Source: Pholiota molesta (Eukaryota; Basidiomycota; Agaricomycetes; Agaricales; Strophariaceae). Taken from it: a stretch of DNA of 64,000 nucleotides. The notes beneath the pieces were generated by a model. It did not search any database and was not told the origin of the DNA. It saw only the letters and a list, made by a program, of their open reading frames with translations. The position numbers and the translations under genes were made by a program. Positions 35,945-46,223 of this stretch are shown here, one piece after another (within the stretch, counting starts at the first letter, position 1; each line of letters begins with the position of its first letter). Location of the stretch: the NCBI GenBank assembly GCA_014925825.1, contig JACGCK010000058.1:62001-126000 (forward strand), given 5' to 3'.

Positions 35945-36880
35945 CACTGCGCCGGTCGTTTGTGAGTTTACAACCGAAAAGACTCAGAGATAACTCTTAC
36001 TTGCCCTTGCCACAGCAATGTCGCTGCCCGCCACTCTATTCCGGCCCTACCAACCGGAAACATGGGATAGCAACACCAGAGAATCTTGATTCGGGGCCCG
36101 ACCAATAGCGTCGACGACGTGATTCAAACCTATCGCCCGGACACCGCTGGTAAATATGGTCAAGCAGCGCGAGAACACCTTCACGGTAATCCATATCAAG
36201 CAGATCCCATGAATGAGATACCAGGCCCAATAAATGGGACGTCCTCAACGAGATCAGCAATGCCGACTTGCGCTCGCGAGAGGGAGTTGCTGGCAAAATT
36301 TTTATGTTCCCCACTCCGACGCCTACGTCGTTGAGAACCAAAATTCTCAACCGCGCTCGGGTCGAAGGTAACTTTTTTGCGGACAACTCCCTGGCGATAG
36401 AGCTATCTGACATTTTGCATTGCAGCCAGAGAAAGGCGAGAACAATCTGGGCCAGTCGCACAGGGAAAACAAGACGTGAAGCAGGCGCCTGTGAAAGATA
36501 AGAAATGCGAAAGTGCCCCCTGAATAAAACGCGGGCACCCGCGTCGACGACCCACATCGTCATCGTCGAACACCTTCGCGCTGGCCCACATCAAACAGAT
36601 GTCATGTATAGCTTGCCTGCCAGATGAACGACGTCTTCTACCGGACCAGCAAGCAAAAATGCACTGCTCATATGAAAGGGAGCTACAGGACAAACACATC
36701 ATGTTCGACCCGGACACCAGAGCAGGAAAGCTACCCCACTCCGATGAATACATCGTTGAGAATCTAGATCCCCAATCGAGCCCGAGTCGAAGGTGAACAT
36801 TTGCGGACAACTTCCTTAATAGAGCTAGGTGACAGTTTGCTTCAGCCTGAAGAAGGCGAGAACAGGGTCGTTCATACAGG
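35945..36880 (+). pseudogene. Two degraded partial copies of the seven-exon gene
   Basis: From about 35945 to 36510 the text follows exons 5 to 7 of the upstream gene and their introns (34038-34560). It includes the TNSVDDVIQTYRPDT motif, the intron with GCGCGAGAACACCTTC, and the exon 6 end TPTSLRTKILN in a shifted frame. From about 36560 to 36880 the exon 6 part appears a third time (FDPDTRAGKLPHSDEYIVEN). Frameshifts and stops (for example a TGA early in the exon 5 copy) break the reading, so neither copy is coding. This indicates local segmental duplication followed by decay. Confidence 0.75.
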
Positions 36881-37336
36881 GAAACCAAGAGGGGAGGACG
36901 GCGTCTATTAAGAAAGCGCGCAAGTGTTCACTGGATACACGCGGCGCCATATGGTTAGTGGTGATGCGCGTTCGGTGCAGGCCGGAAGAATTGAGCTGGA
37001 GAGATATGTACCACCATCCGAGCAGCCAACCGATAAGGAAGGAAGGGAAATCCGGGAGCGAAATTTCAGTGTCAGCGAAGGCTGCGGACGTAGGCTATGA
37101 TGCAAGCTGTTGGTTCGCGGGACGGGGTCATAGCGTTATTCCGAAGTTCGACAGGCGTGTTGGTCCAGAAAGGGTGTTGTCGAATACTGAAGGCTAGAGC
37201 AAGCGCATAACCACACAACCTTCAAAGAGTGTGGTTGTGAGGTCGGTACATACATGGAATGCAAAGAGCGTCAAAAGGAGTTGGAATTTGCGGTATAAAG
37301 TAGCCCCGCGTATTACGCCAGTAGCTCCGGCGAAGT

Positions 37337-37645
37337 CTTCATGAGGCGCCCTTCAAAAGAGTCACTGCCAAACAACCAATGAGTACTCCTCTGAACCCGT
37401 ACGAATCAGCCAGAGAAGCGGACGATTATGACAAGTGAAGATACTCACATCGAACATTCTCCTCGAAAGATAAAAGGTCTCTACACGAATCAAGACTCAT
37501 GGACATAGACTTCATGAGCGTCCTTCAAAAGAGTCATCACTAAACAACCAATGGGTACCCCTGTGAACCCGCGCAAATCAGCCACAGAAGCGGACGAATA
37601 CGACAAGTGAAGTACTCACCTCGAACATTTTCCTCGAAAGATAAC
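37337..37645. repeat. Tandem duplication, period about 172 bp
   Basis: Two units start with CTTCATGAG at 37337 and 37510 and share CTTCAAAAGAGTCA, AAACAACCAATG and the text around TCGAACATT...CTCGAAAGATAA. Divergence is moderate (roughly one base in six by eye). Each unit holds a matching 19-codon open frame, described in the next entry. Confidence 0.8.
37379..37610 (+). CDS. Pair of matching 19-codon mini-ORFs, doubtful
   Basis: The frames are 37379-37438 (MSTPLNPYESAREADDYDK) and 37551-37610 (MGTPVNPRKSATEADEYDK). Both open at the same ATG and end at the same TGA, and the changes between them include conservative ones (L/V, D/E). A GTGAAG overlapping the stop could instead be a splice donor, making these first exons of a lost gene. 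They may be relics, since nothing downstream is recognised. Confidence 0.25.
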
Positions 37646-38080
37646 ACCGGGTCTTGACTTGAACTAAGGCTGAAGGTCATAGAGCGATGGCCAGTATATT
37701 GCACATCGATGATCGATCCATTTTGGATTCCATGTTTGCGTTATATAATGTTGATATAATGCGTCGATAGAGGATAAAACTGATGAACAATTGGAGCGAT
37801 GAACGAGGATACATATAGCAGACAATGTAGTTGAGCGCAGTAGCGAGAAAGAAAAGCAGAAGGCACAGGCTGGCGGTCCATAACGAGGAAGGTGAAGCTG
37901 TTGGATGACAAGATGGAGGAGCACGAACCTCCGCGTCGTGCCGATGTTTGCCAGGCATCTCTAATCCTAACAAATATACTTCAGCGGTGATGCCACGACG
38001 ACTCGCGACAAGCATCCTTTACGTACGCAGGTCAGCGCAGCACACCGCCAGCACCTAATTGGTATCGATAAGTCCCCAAC

Positions 38081-39130
38081 TTACTCTACGACCAAGTAGA
38101 AGCTCAAGCGCTCACGCTCAAGCTTCGTCGATTCATCACACGACTTCCGAAGGGCGAAAACAAATGATCGGGCTTGGATGTCAGTCAAGGGACCGAGGGT
38201 AACCGGTACGAAACCATTTCTCTTTGGAAGAAACCTATCTAAAGAGGATATAATACTGACCATCGTAGATTTTATTTTCCCCTGGAATATGACGCACACT
38301 GGGATCTTGACGCATTGACTACAGTAACTCGGGATGATGCTGATCTTGGCCATCGAGCATCGACGGATACTTCCCTTGGGTCTCTCTCTCGCTGAATCCT
38401 GAATGAATCCCTTCCTGGTCTTTTCCGATTTGCTCTCTGATGAAGCATATCGGACACTTTCAAGAGCCGAGAATTCGTTCTGACTGCGTCTTCATAACGC
38501 CCAGAGTTCTACCCATATGCGAGAGGAACGTGTCGGGTTGCAGCATTATCAACTTCGGCGCTGTTTCTGATCTGTCAACTGGCTTTTTTCTCGCAGCCAT
38601 TCTTGGGAGGTGTGCAATGCAATATGCCTTGAGTAGCCTTGAGTGCGCTTGGAACACACCGTTAACTACTATGGGCAGCTCTATAGCGACCGAAGAATTG
38701 TGAACGGCGCCTTGGATATCGGGGCATCCCTTTGCTCCTGATATCTGGAATGGGATGAAGGCTATGTACCTGACCGCACGCTGAAGTTTCTTTGGCGCCA
38801 TGGTTTTCCAGCCTTGGACGAACGTATGTTCTACTTGGGCAGTCGCCGCTAAGAATCAATATTCAGCATTTCTTGTGTCCTATAAGATGAATGGTCTCGC
38901 TCCCCGTGAATACAAATTGGGTTGCCGCCATCATCGAGGGAATTATGGTCAGCTATCTGGGCCCTTCTACGAGCTCTGAAGAGAGCGTAGCACGTCGAAC
39001 ACGACGCATCACCTGGAGTGCTCCGCACCACGTTTAACACGCTACTCCAATGAAACACTTGCATCGTGTCTTGCAGCGTGGATATCGCCATCAACTTATC
39101 TGCCATCATTGGACTGCCTTCACTAGGCAA
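38081..39130 (-). CDS. Hypothetical gene, exon structure incomplete
   Basis: Three coding-like minus-strand stretches lie in order. The first (about 39108-38870) contains MADKLMAISTLQDTMQVFHW. The second (about 38848-38460) follows a TTCTTAG acceptor and contains AQVEHTFVQGWKTMAPKKLQ and SVAIELPIVVNGVFQAHSRL. The third (about 38353-38081) contains VCVIFQGKIKSTM and GPLTDIQARSFVFALRKSCD. The intron after the first stretch is plausible; the join to the third is not resolved. No domain or signal peptide is recognised. It could be an intact multi-exon gene or a decaying one. Confidence 0.35.
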
Positions 39131-39964
39131 TACTGGATGCGCTATACATGGAGTACATGTGGTCTGCTTGTATACCTGTCATGTAAGCAAGACACCGTGA
39201 TATATAATTTAATAAAGGAGTTCTAAGCTTTGATGCATCGTCATGGGCCATCTCATAGAACCTCGAAACAGATTTATTTGTCCCGAAGTTTTTGAAAAGA
39301 ATTCTTGACACGCGTAGATGAACATTTGAGAACTACGCTTGCAAGAAGCGCAACAATAATGGGCGTGCAACAGGAAAGTTTCCCTATGGAGGTATGGAGG
39401 AGGCAGCGAGATGCGAAACACCCGTCCACGACTCGAAAACTTCCCTCTCCTCCCATTCTCCATGCGTCCGAGTATGATCGTAGCCTCGAGGTGTCCGGTA
39501 ACTTGGGCCCCATGCCTGCAGGCTCATTTACAACGATTAAATGCCCTCGGTACTTAGGCCCGACACAGCGCCGACATACAAATCAGGGCTTCCCTGACCT
39601 TTTCGTGCAGTCAAGCGCATGAGAGAACAATGGCCTGTGGGAATTTTCGCTATCCTGCCATCTTATCGGTGATCGATTTGATGAGTTCCGACACAGGGAT
39701 TTACCGAAACCAGGCGCCGTGGTCATCTTTGCCTTTAATGGCACTTCTACCTCCACAAAGACCTCGAATGGTATACCAATTGTGTATGATGCACAGTACG
39801 AGTGGATCCACTCGGGGATCAAACATGCGCGCTTCATCACTAGAACTGACATAGATTCGCTATATAATCACTGTCTGTAGACGGAGGCACCATAACAAGC
39901 CATCTCATCTGCCCCATCTCAGTCCTTACCGAATTCCGAGACCGCCACTCATTCAACGCTACTG
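39131..39964. other. Region without recognisable gene
   Basis: Minus-strand frames at 39123-39513 overlap one another and lack motifs. Nothing is called. Confidence 0.35.
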
Positions 39965-40669
39965 ATGAAGAAACCCGACCCCATTCCTCCCGGCCCCTTG
40001 TCTGTGACTCGCAAGCCTTTTCAATTCGTCGCTTTGGACACTTCCAGATACCAAACCCCTGCCGACGACCCTGTACTTGATCCTTCTCCCAGCTTGGCAT
40101 CTGCGGGCTCTGCGCCAACTGAGCCCCAACCTGGCGCTTCTTCCACGGAAGCAAAACCCCTGCTCAAGGCAAAAGAGAAACCCCTGCGCTGGGTTCAGGT
40201 AGACCCGACGGAAGTCCACGGCTCGCTGCGGTTCCGCATCCTCCCCGTTTTCACTCCTGAGACGCCAGACCCAAGCGCCCCTAAGCCTAAGTGCAAACGC
40301 AGCGCACCGAGGAAAGTGACTAGCAGAGCGCGTCCTGTCGCGCATGAGGACTCTCCGACTACCATAAAGACCGAGGAGACACCTACTTTACAGCAGCGGG
40401 CGCCATCCTCCGGAAAGGCGAAAGGCAAGCGCAGATCGGCGCTCGACCCGCAGCGCCGTTTGATCTCTGCAAGGCGGAGTCCTAGCCGGGATCGAGACTC
40501 TGATACTAGCTCTCGCTGTTCTGTTGAGACGGATTCTGTGTCGTCCGCGACTGATTGCGCGTCTCTGTTACGTGATAGTGAGCCTCCGCCCAGAGTCAGA
40601 GTCCTAGTCCTGAAGCGGAAGAGACGAAATTTATACCGAGGAGACGAACGTTCTTTGATATGGTCTTGA
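39965..40669 (+). CDS. Hypothetical disordered basic protein, 234 aa
   Basis: A single uninterrupted frame begins MKKPDPIPPGPLSVTRKPFQ. It is rich in Pro, Ser, Lys and Arg, has a short ordered-looking segment in the middle (KPLRWVQVDPTEVHGSLRFR), an RRSPSRDRDSD stretch resembling SR-type phosphorylation sites, and a C-terminal VRVLVLKRKRR that could be a nuclear signal. No domain is recognised. The antisense frame is open for only part of the length, so the plus strand is the better reading. Confidence 0.5.
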   Translation: MKKPDPIPPGPLSVTRKPFQFVALDTSRYQTPADDPVLDPSPSLASAGSAPTEPQPGASSTEAKPLLKAKEKPLRWVQVDPTEVHGSLRFRILPVFTPETPDPSAPKPKCKRSAPRKVTSRARPVAHEDSPTTIKTEETPTLQQRAPSSGKAKGKRRSALDPQRRLISARRSPSRDRDSDTSSRCSVETDSVSSATDCASLLRDSEPPPRVRVLVLKRKRRNLYRGDERSLIWS

Positions 40670-42617
40670 ACCCTGCATAGGTATATTTGTACTTTATCAG
40701 CAAGAGAAATTCGATTATTAAGCCAATTTCTTTCTTCTTTAGAAAATTTCTTCGATGTACGGCGACGCTTTCAAGTTGCTATGTATACCTAAAGACTACA
40801 TGCTGGAAATGTAGCACATACGGATCGTGATAGGACTCCTCAGCTATACTTATTTGCCTCCATGGCCAATGACATACGTCGCAAGTCTGGAATAGCGATT
40901 AGATCGCTTTATGCAATATTGTAATCATGTTAAATAGCAATGAGGCAAGAATGGGAGCTTTGGTGCTTTGCGGCGCACGTTCAGAGGCATGGCGGCAGCG
41001 TGGACTGAGCCAACCAACCTTCTATGTATTTGCGATCTATTAATAAGGATTTTCTGTTCGAACTTCGATATTGAATATACATACGCAGTGTAAAAAGGAT
41101 TAGAGCTGAACACGTCCCCGATGATTTTACCATTAGCTTACTAGGTCCCGACGCGGCGAGATCCTACTCCATCCCGTCGTAATCGCCTCGTTCCGTAGGT
41201 TTCTCTTGCGATGCGAAACACGCCCAACGGATCAGACGCAATGGTCTGAAATGGATGAGCTGGCAGCCGTGCAGACGGTGTTTACCATCGCGTTTCCGCG
41301 CTGCATCGACTAGCTGGACACGCCATCCTCATGGTTTGCGAGACTCCGACGCGGTGGGCCGTCGCGATACCTATATAAGAATTTTATCAGCCTCATTCGT
41401 TCCTTCGCTCGCAGGTCCCACCTGTGCCTGCAGTACCTGTAATGATTGCTGGCCCCGATATTGACTGCGAGCAGTCGAGTCAGCGGTAGTGACGGACTTC
41501 GTCTGCGCAGCTTCCTATAGGGTGTTGAGATTGGAATCCTACCGGGTTCGCATCGCTGGGAATATACTCCGACTGCGATGAATGTCAGTATCCGGATGCA
41601 GGTATGTATGTGCCCAGAATATACACGATTTACCTTCGTCTGAAGCTTTGTTGATGATAAGCAGCTCTAGCACCTCGGCAACATGCGATGTCTGTGAGAA
41701 GAAAACGCCCGTAGTTCACGTAGTCAGTTAAGCACGATTCCAGTGACGTGGTAGACATGACTGACCGACGTCGATATTGGGCTTCTTCTGCAATGCATAG
41801 CGGTGTTAAGTCTGATGGGCGGCTGCATTATGGGTCATTGGCACTAGCCGAGGAACAGCTCGTATGAGGTCGAACAGATATCGACCGTAAACGAGCGAGC
41901 GAACGAAGAGAGGAGGGAGAGATGCGCAGCTCCAGCGCGATGCAGACAGATGACTCCTCCTCGCGGGCTGTCCACCGTGCTCCTCCAGCAGCCGACCAGC
42001 TCACGACATGCACGCCAGAATTTTGTTCTCGTGCACACCGTCGGTATACTGTATCCCATACCGTGTGTGCGCTTCGTACCGGGTTGCCTTGTGTTCGTGG
42101 CAGGCAACCAGCGACCCGGCAGAGTTTCTATGGACATGACGGGGATCGATATCTGAGGCACCATGGACGCCGTTTGCGTCTCGCTTTCGAGTGAAGACGC
42201 ATTTGTGGCTAGAACAAAGGACCGCAGTAAGTATTCTGATCTTTTCGATGGCTCCAATGCACTCACCCAACCAGTGTCATGCACGGACACTAAATCGATC
42301 TGGACCAACCCATGGAAGTGTGTATGTGGATGGAGATGGCGGGTGTCTGAGATTGTGCAGTCAGCGCGCCTCGGGAACCCCATTATGGACAGCGTACTTA
42401 CAGACATGATGGGCCTAGAAGATCGCGCTGGTAAGAACAAGAGTATGTTTGGCAGGCAATGGTGTTGAGAAGACTTCAAGGAAAGAAGGAGGGATGTTGA
42501 GGGGACGTCGAGAAAAGAGTCCTCGTTGGAGCGTAGCATCAACATGGGAGGGACAAGAGACAGAGACTCGGCAGGCTTCGTGTCCATTGTCCGCGCGTAA
42601 CCGGCCCGCTAGTCGAT
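40670..42617. other. Region without firm gene
   Basis: A 247-codon minus-strand frame (42587-41844) overlaps plus-strand frames at 41950-42156 and 42163-42468. The plus-strand text VGILYPIPCVRFVPGCLVFV...RVSMDMTGIDI has a beta-barrel (OB-fold-like) feel, but the frame is interrupted. Neither strand shows a clear domain, so neither is called. Confidence 0.35.
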
Positions 42618-42819
42618 GAACTCGCGAGCGTCAACGGCGAAGAGATCGTCTTTTCGTACGGCTGGCGTGCTTAATATACATCCAATTCTTAGACTGCAGC
42701 CACTTTCCATATGGTTGGGAACTCGCGAGCGTCAACGGCGAAGAGATCGTCTTTTCGTACGGTTGGCGTGCTTAATATACATCCAATTCTTAGACTGCAG
42801 CCACTTTCCATATGGTTGG
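42618..42819. repeat. 101-bp tandem duplication
   Basis: Positions 42618-42718 and 42719-42819 are head-to-tail copies that differ at about one position (GGCTGGCG versus GGTTGGCG). The near-identity indicates a very recent duplication, or an assembly artefact. Confidence 0.9.
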
Positions 42820-43026
42820 CTTGGTCTCACGCTCGACTATAAGTGGTGCTCAATTCTTGCATTGAGTGTTGCCCGATATTCTTTGGATATTCTTGCAATA
42901 CTCCCACAATATTCCTACGTATTTTTGACGTGTTTTCTTCTATTTTGCAACTCGCACTCGCATTTTAAAGGCCAAGATCTCACGAACGAATCTCAATGAA
43001 AGTAATAATATAGAGTAATAGATAAT

Positions 43027-43726
43027 CTAGCACCATATACCGGCTGGTTCTACCCATGGATCTCTTTGTTGGCACATCACGACAATGGATGCCACGATGG
43101 CGTAGAAGACTCTGGATCTCTGCAACTCGTAAACATAAGGGTTCAAGACACGAAGCCTCATAGGGTCGGTGTCGCTGAGGTAGGAATGAGAGTTCACTTG
43201 AAGCTCTGCGAGAAGGAGTGGATTCTTCCCCCTCCCAAGCAATATCGTATATTTCTCCTACATGGCAAATAGCGAAGCTTCAGCGAATTGACCAATTAAG
43301 AAAGAAAGGAATAAACATACCCGTCCAGCCTTGTCCCGCTGAGATTCCCAAACATACGAACAATCCCCAATTTTCATTACCTTGATACCCCTAACGATGT
43401 CGAGATTCGATGAGAATAGAGGTACGATGCATTGAAAGAGAAACGCACCTATATTTGTAATTAACCAGGAATTCATTCACCATCAGACTTTCTACGATCC
43501 TATCGCCGTCTTCGAGCCCGCGAAATTTTACGAAGGGTTGGTCTTTGCCCCCGAAGTAAACGAGCGGCTTCTCTGGATTTGCGCCGTATAAAACAGCATT
43601 CGTGCCGTCGTTGGAGGGGATGACTTGGTACGTGCTGGTTCCTTCATAGTATAATCGTAACCCCTGCTTTATCTGGCCGGTACAGTCACGGTGGTGATCG
43701 ATGACATATTGGTGATAGTGTGCCAT
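43027..43726 (-). CDS. Hypothetical protein, 192 aa, three exons
   Basis: Exons 43726-43449, 43390-43321 and 43257-43027 join in phase with GT-AG junctions and end at TAG. The protein starts MAHYHQYVIDHHRDC and contains LRLYYEGTSTYQVIP, KIGDCSYVWESQ and YTILLGRGKNPLLLAELQVN. Near the C-terminus is a hydrophobic stretch (RVFYAIVASIVVMC). The run of paired beta strands with a W in the middle loosely recalls the Agaricomycete DUF6593 (tubby/LURP-like) proteins, but I would not insist. The start could be extended upstream through non-ATG codons; the first in-frame ATG was used. Confidence 0.65.
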
Positions 43727-44540
43727 GAGAAGTATTTGGGACAGAACTGCGAAAAGAAGGCATCGGGAAATTTTGATCAGCAATTGGTAAATATTCAGAT
43801 AATGTAGCCTTTAACCCACCAGGATTCGACGTCGAAGGTTATCCAGACGGGGCGGTGGCAAGAAATGCGGGCTTTCCTTCGACATTTATACAAAACTGGA
43901 GGGTATTGCATTTCAATGATTTTGAGCCACTGGCGGTGTTGGCTAAAGCAACGCTACTGATCAAGTGGCATATGCATTGACCTCTACGCTGTCCGCAAGC
44001 GTACACGGCTTGACTGGGAGTGGCTTTGCTTTCTACTTCGCGCGATGAAATATCAAGGGATTTCCTGAACGGTGAATGGTGCAGTTGCTTGGAATGTGAT
44101 CATATTAGGACATGTGCACTATCGCTGCGCCACGGCTGCGGCTGCATGCCTCAAGGAGGGATACCGCATGCGGTTATAGTGCTTTTGCTGCAGCCGCATT
44201 GGTATAAAGGGTCGACCTTCGGTCTCCTCAACACCTTGCTGATGGCGTCACATTATTCGAACACCCAAGTTCTCGATGCAGACTTATGTTTAGGACAGGT
44301 TCATCAAATTATTTTCTTTTGATATACTTTAATACTTACTTATACTTAATTAATGGCCCGGGTTATTATCACTTGTATGTGATTGATTGATGAGAAGCCT
44401 TGGAGAAGCCTGTAAATTGTAATCATTGCTATAATCTTTTATTGTCAGACCTCGCTGGCGGCTGCACCCGCCACGCTCGGTCTTCGGAAACTGTAAAAGA
44501 ATTAAAGTACCAAGTGTCATTTCTTCAACATTTCTTGGTC
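43727..44540. other. Region without recognisable gene
   Basis: No supportable gene, only short open frames. Confidence 0.4.
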
Positions 44541-44804
44541 ATTTCTCAACATTTTCAAACATTTCGCAAGTCGATAGGGAATGCATTGTTTGCTCGTGCT
44601 TGGCAATCCATGCTCAGGTAAATATTTACGATTTCTCAACATTTTCACAAGTCGATAGGGAATGCATTGTTTGCTTGTGCTTGCCAAACCATGTTCAAGT
44701 AAATATTTACGATTTCTCAACATTTTCACAAGTTGATAGGGAATGCATTGTTTGCTTATGCTTGCCAATCCACGCACAGGTAAATATTTACGATTTCTTA
44801 ACAT
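44541..44804. repeat. 81-bp tandem repeat array, about three units
   Basis: The core GTCGATAGGGAATGCATTGT recurs at 44570, 44651 and 44732 (one T/C change in the last), exactly 81 bp apart, joined by GTAAATATTTACGATTTCT. AAATATTT makes the array AT-rich. Short repeating frames on both strands follow from the period being a multiple of three. The array lies about 180 bp from the tRNA pair. Confidence 0.9.
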
Positions 44805-44982
44805 CTATCCATATATAGTGAATTTCGACAGTGGGGGACCATTGCTTTCAGCAAGGTGATAAGTACATGGCCTGGTGGCCCTTCTTCAGAGGAGAAGAAA
44901 AAAAAAGGCTCTGGAAATTTGTAAGTTTCAAAAATAATTGAGAGTGGATCTAACGAATCGAGGAGACCAAAGCAAAACAGAG

Positions 44983-45084
44983 CGACGCCAGCAAGATTTG
45001 AACTTGCGCCCTCAAAGAGGAACAGCTAAGGCGGGAAAGAATCCCGATTCGAAACTGTCGCCGTAACCACTTGGCTATAGCGCC
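44983..45084 (-). tRNA. tRNA-Ser(CGA) with intron
   Basis: 102 nt including a 20-nt intron, giving an 82-nt mature class II tRNA. The acceptor stem GGCGCTA pairs with TGGCGTC, and the discriminator is G. The D stem is GCC/GGC; the anticodon stem ACAGT pairs with GCTGT; the loop carries CGA at positions 34-36, with the intron after the next A. The long variable arm CCTC-TTT-GAGG marks a serine tRNA. The T arm is GCAAG-TTCAAAT-CTTGC. A TTTT terminator follows 6 nt after the 3' end on the minus strand. It is an inverted partner of the tRNA at 45190-45291, with 105 bp between them. Confidence 0.92.
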
Positions 45085-45189
45085 TTGATGGCCGAGACCA
45101 GGCGGCCACACAGTTCACCCCACGTGATTCGGTCTATGGTAAGGATAAGAAGCAGCATGTGATGTATCTTGCGCCACCCAAATGGTAGC

Positions 45190-45291
45190 GGCGCTGTAGC
45201 CAAGTGGTTACGGCGACAGTTTCGAATCGGGATTCTTTCCCGCCTTAGCTGTTCCTCTTTGAGGGCGCAAGTTCGAATCTTGCCGGCGTCG
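45190..45291 (+). tRNA. tRNA-Ser(CGA) with intron, inverted copy
   Basis: 102 nt with the same fold and the same 20-nt intron as the minus-strand gene. The acceptor stem is GGCGCTG with CGGCGTC, so position 7 pairs G-C here against A-U in the other copy, a compensated change. The T loop is TTCGAAT against TTCAAAT. T-runs at 45302 and 45311 would end RNA polymerase III transcription. Both copies look functional. Confidence 0.93.
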
Positions 45292-45301
45292 TGAAAACCC
45301 C

Positions 45302-45317
45302 TTTTGAATCTTTTTTT
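45302..45317 (+). terminator. Pol III terminator of the plus-strand tRNA-Ser
   Basis: TTTT at 45302-45305 and a T7 run at 45311-45317 begin 10 nt after the tRNA 3' end. Confidence 0.7.
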
Positions 45318-46223
45318 GGACTGATGAGAGTAGTTCCGGAACCAGTTGTTGGGGAGTAGATTGGGCGTAGGCTACGTTTTTTTCTTCTTTCTCATTTTAT
45401 TTTTAGACTCCAGGCTAGGCCGATATGACGCGTGCGACGCAGGTGAGTTTGAGGAATTGACTAGTGCCTGTGCTGGCTGGTGACGTAGCACGCCTTGCAT
45501 GCGTGTGATTTTTGTCTTGAAGTTCAACTTCAACTTGATCTTCACTCTGTCACCTCCATCTTATATTCGACGCGAGCCCAGTGGTAACCATCATGATTCT
45601 CGCCAACATCGACTTAACATGAACTCGAAATCCGATTCCACTGCTAAAGTCACCGCTTGCTCGCGAGTCGCATTGACATACAGCAGTAAACTGTACATTT
45701 TATTGCATGTTCGCACACTGCGTTGCGACGTGACACCAGATAGTCAATGTTAGTACCATGAAATTTGATATCCTTCCTATCACTGATTCCGGCTCGCTGG
45801 GTAGATGGGAGGGACCTACTCACGCTCGACCTATCATCCAAAAGTTCACACCAAGAGGCCTTTACTACCAAGTCATACGTCAGAACTTGAAGGCCGTGTC
45901 ATGAGTTGCGTATCCGGAATGGCCAATATGGAGAATCGCTTCTCTAACATGTATCGCATCGCGTACCTTGGTTTCATTTGACTTTATACCACGGGCTGCG
46001 ATGAATGGTAAACATGTTGGTCCTGACTATACTCTGCAAACAACCAACCGACCTTCCAAGGGGAATAAATGATTGACCAACAACGAATAAGTACGCTATC
46101 AATCTTCTCTTTCCTCCTTTTTCTGATTCTGTAAACCTCTACGTCGCTACCTCTTGTAGCGATCCCACACTCTCTATCACCACCGTCACTCATTTTTACT
46201 TCCTTTTGATATCATTGTCAGTA
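45318..46223. other. Region without recognisable gene
   Basis: No supportable gene or repeat. Confidence 0.4.

Noticed and set aside
41844..42587. 247-codon minus-strand frame
   Set aside because: Long but without domain, signal or splice logic, and plus-strand frames over the same DNA look at least as protein-like. Strand cannot be decided.
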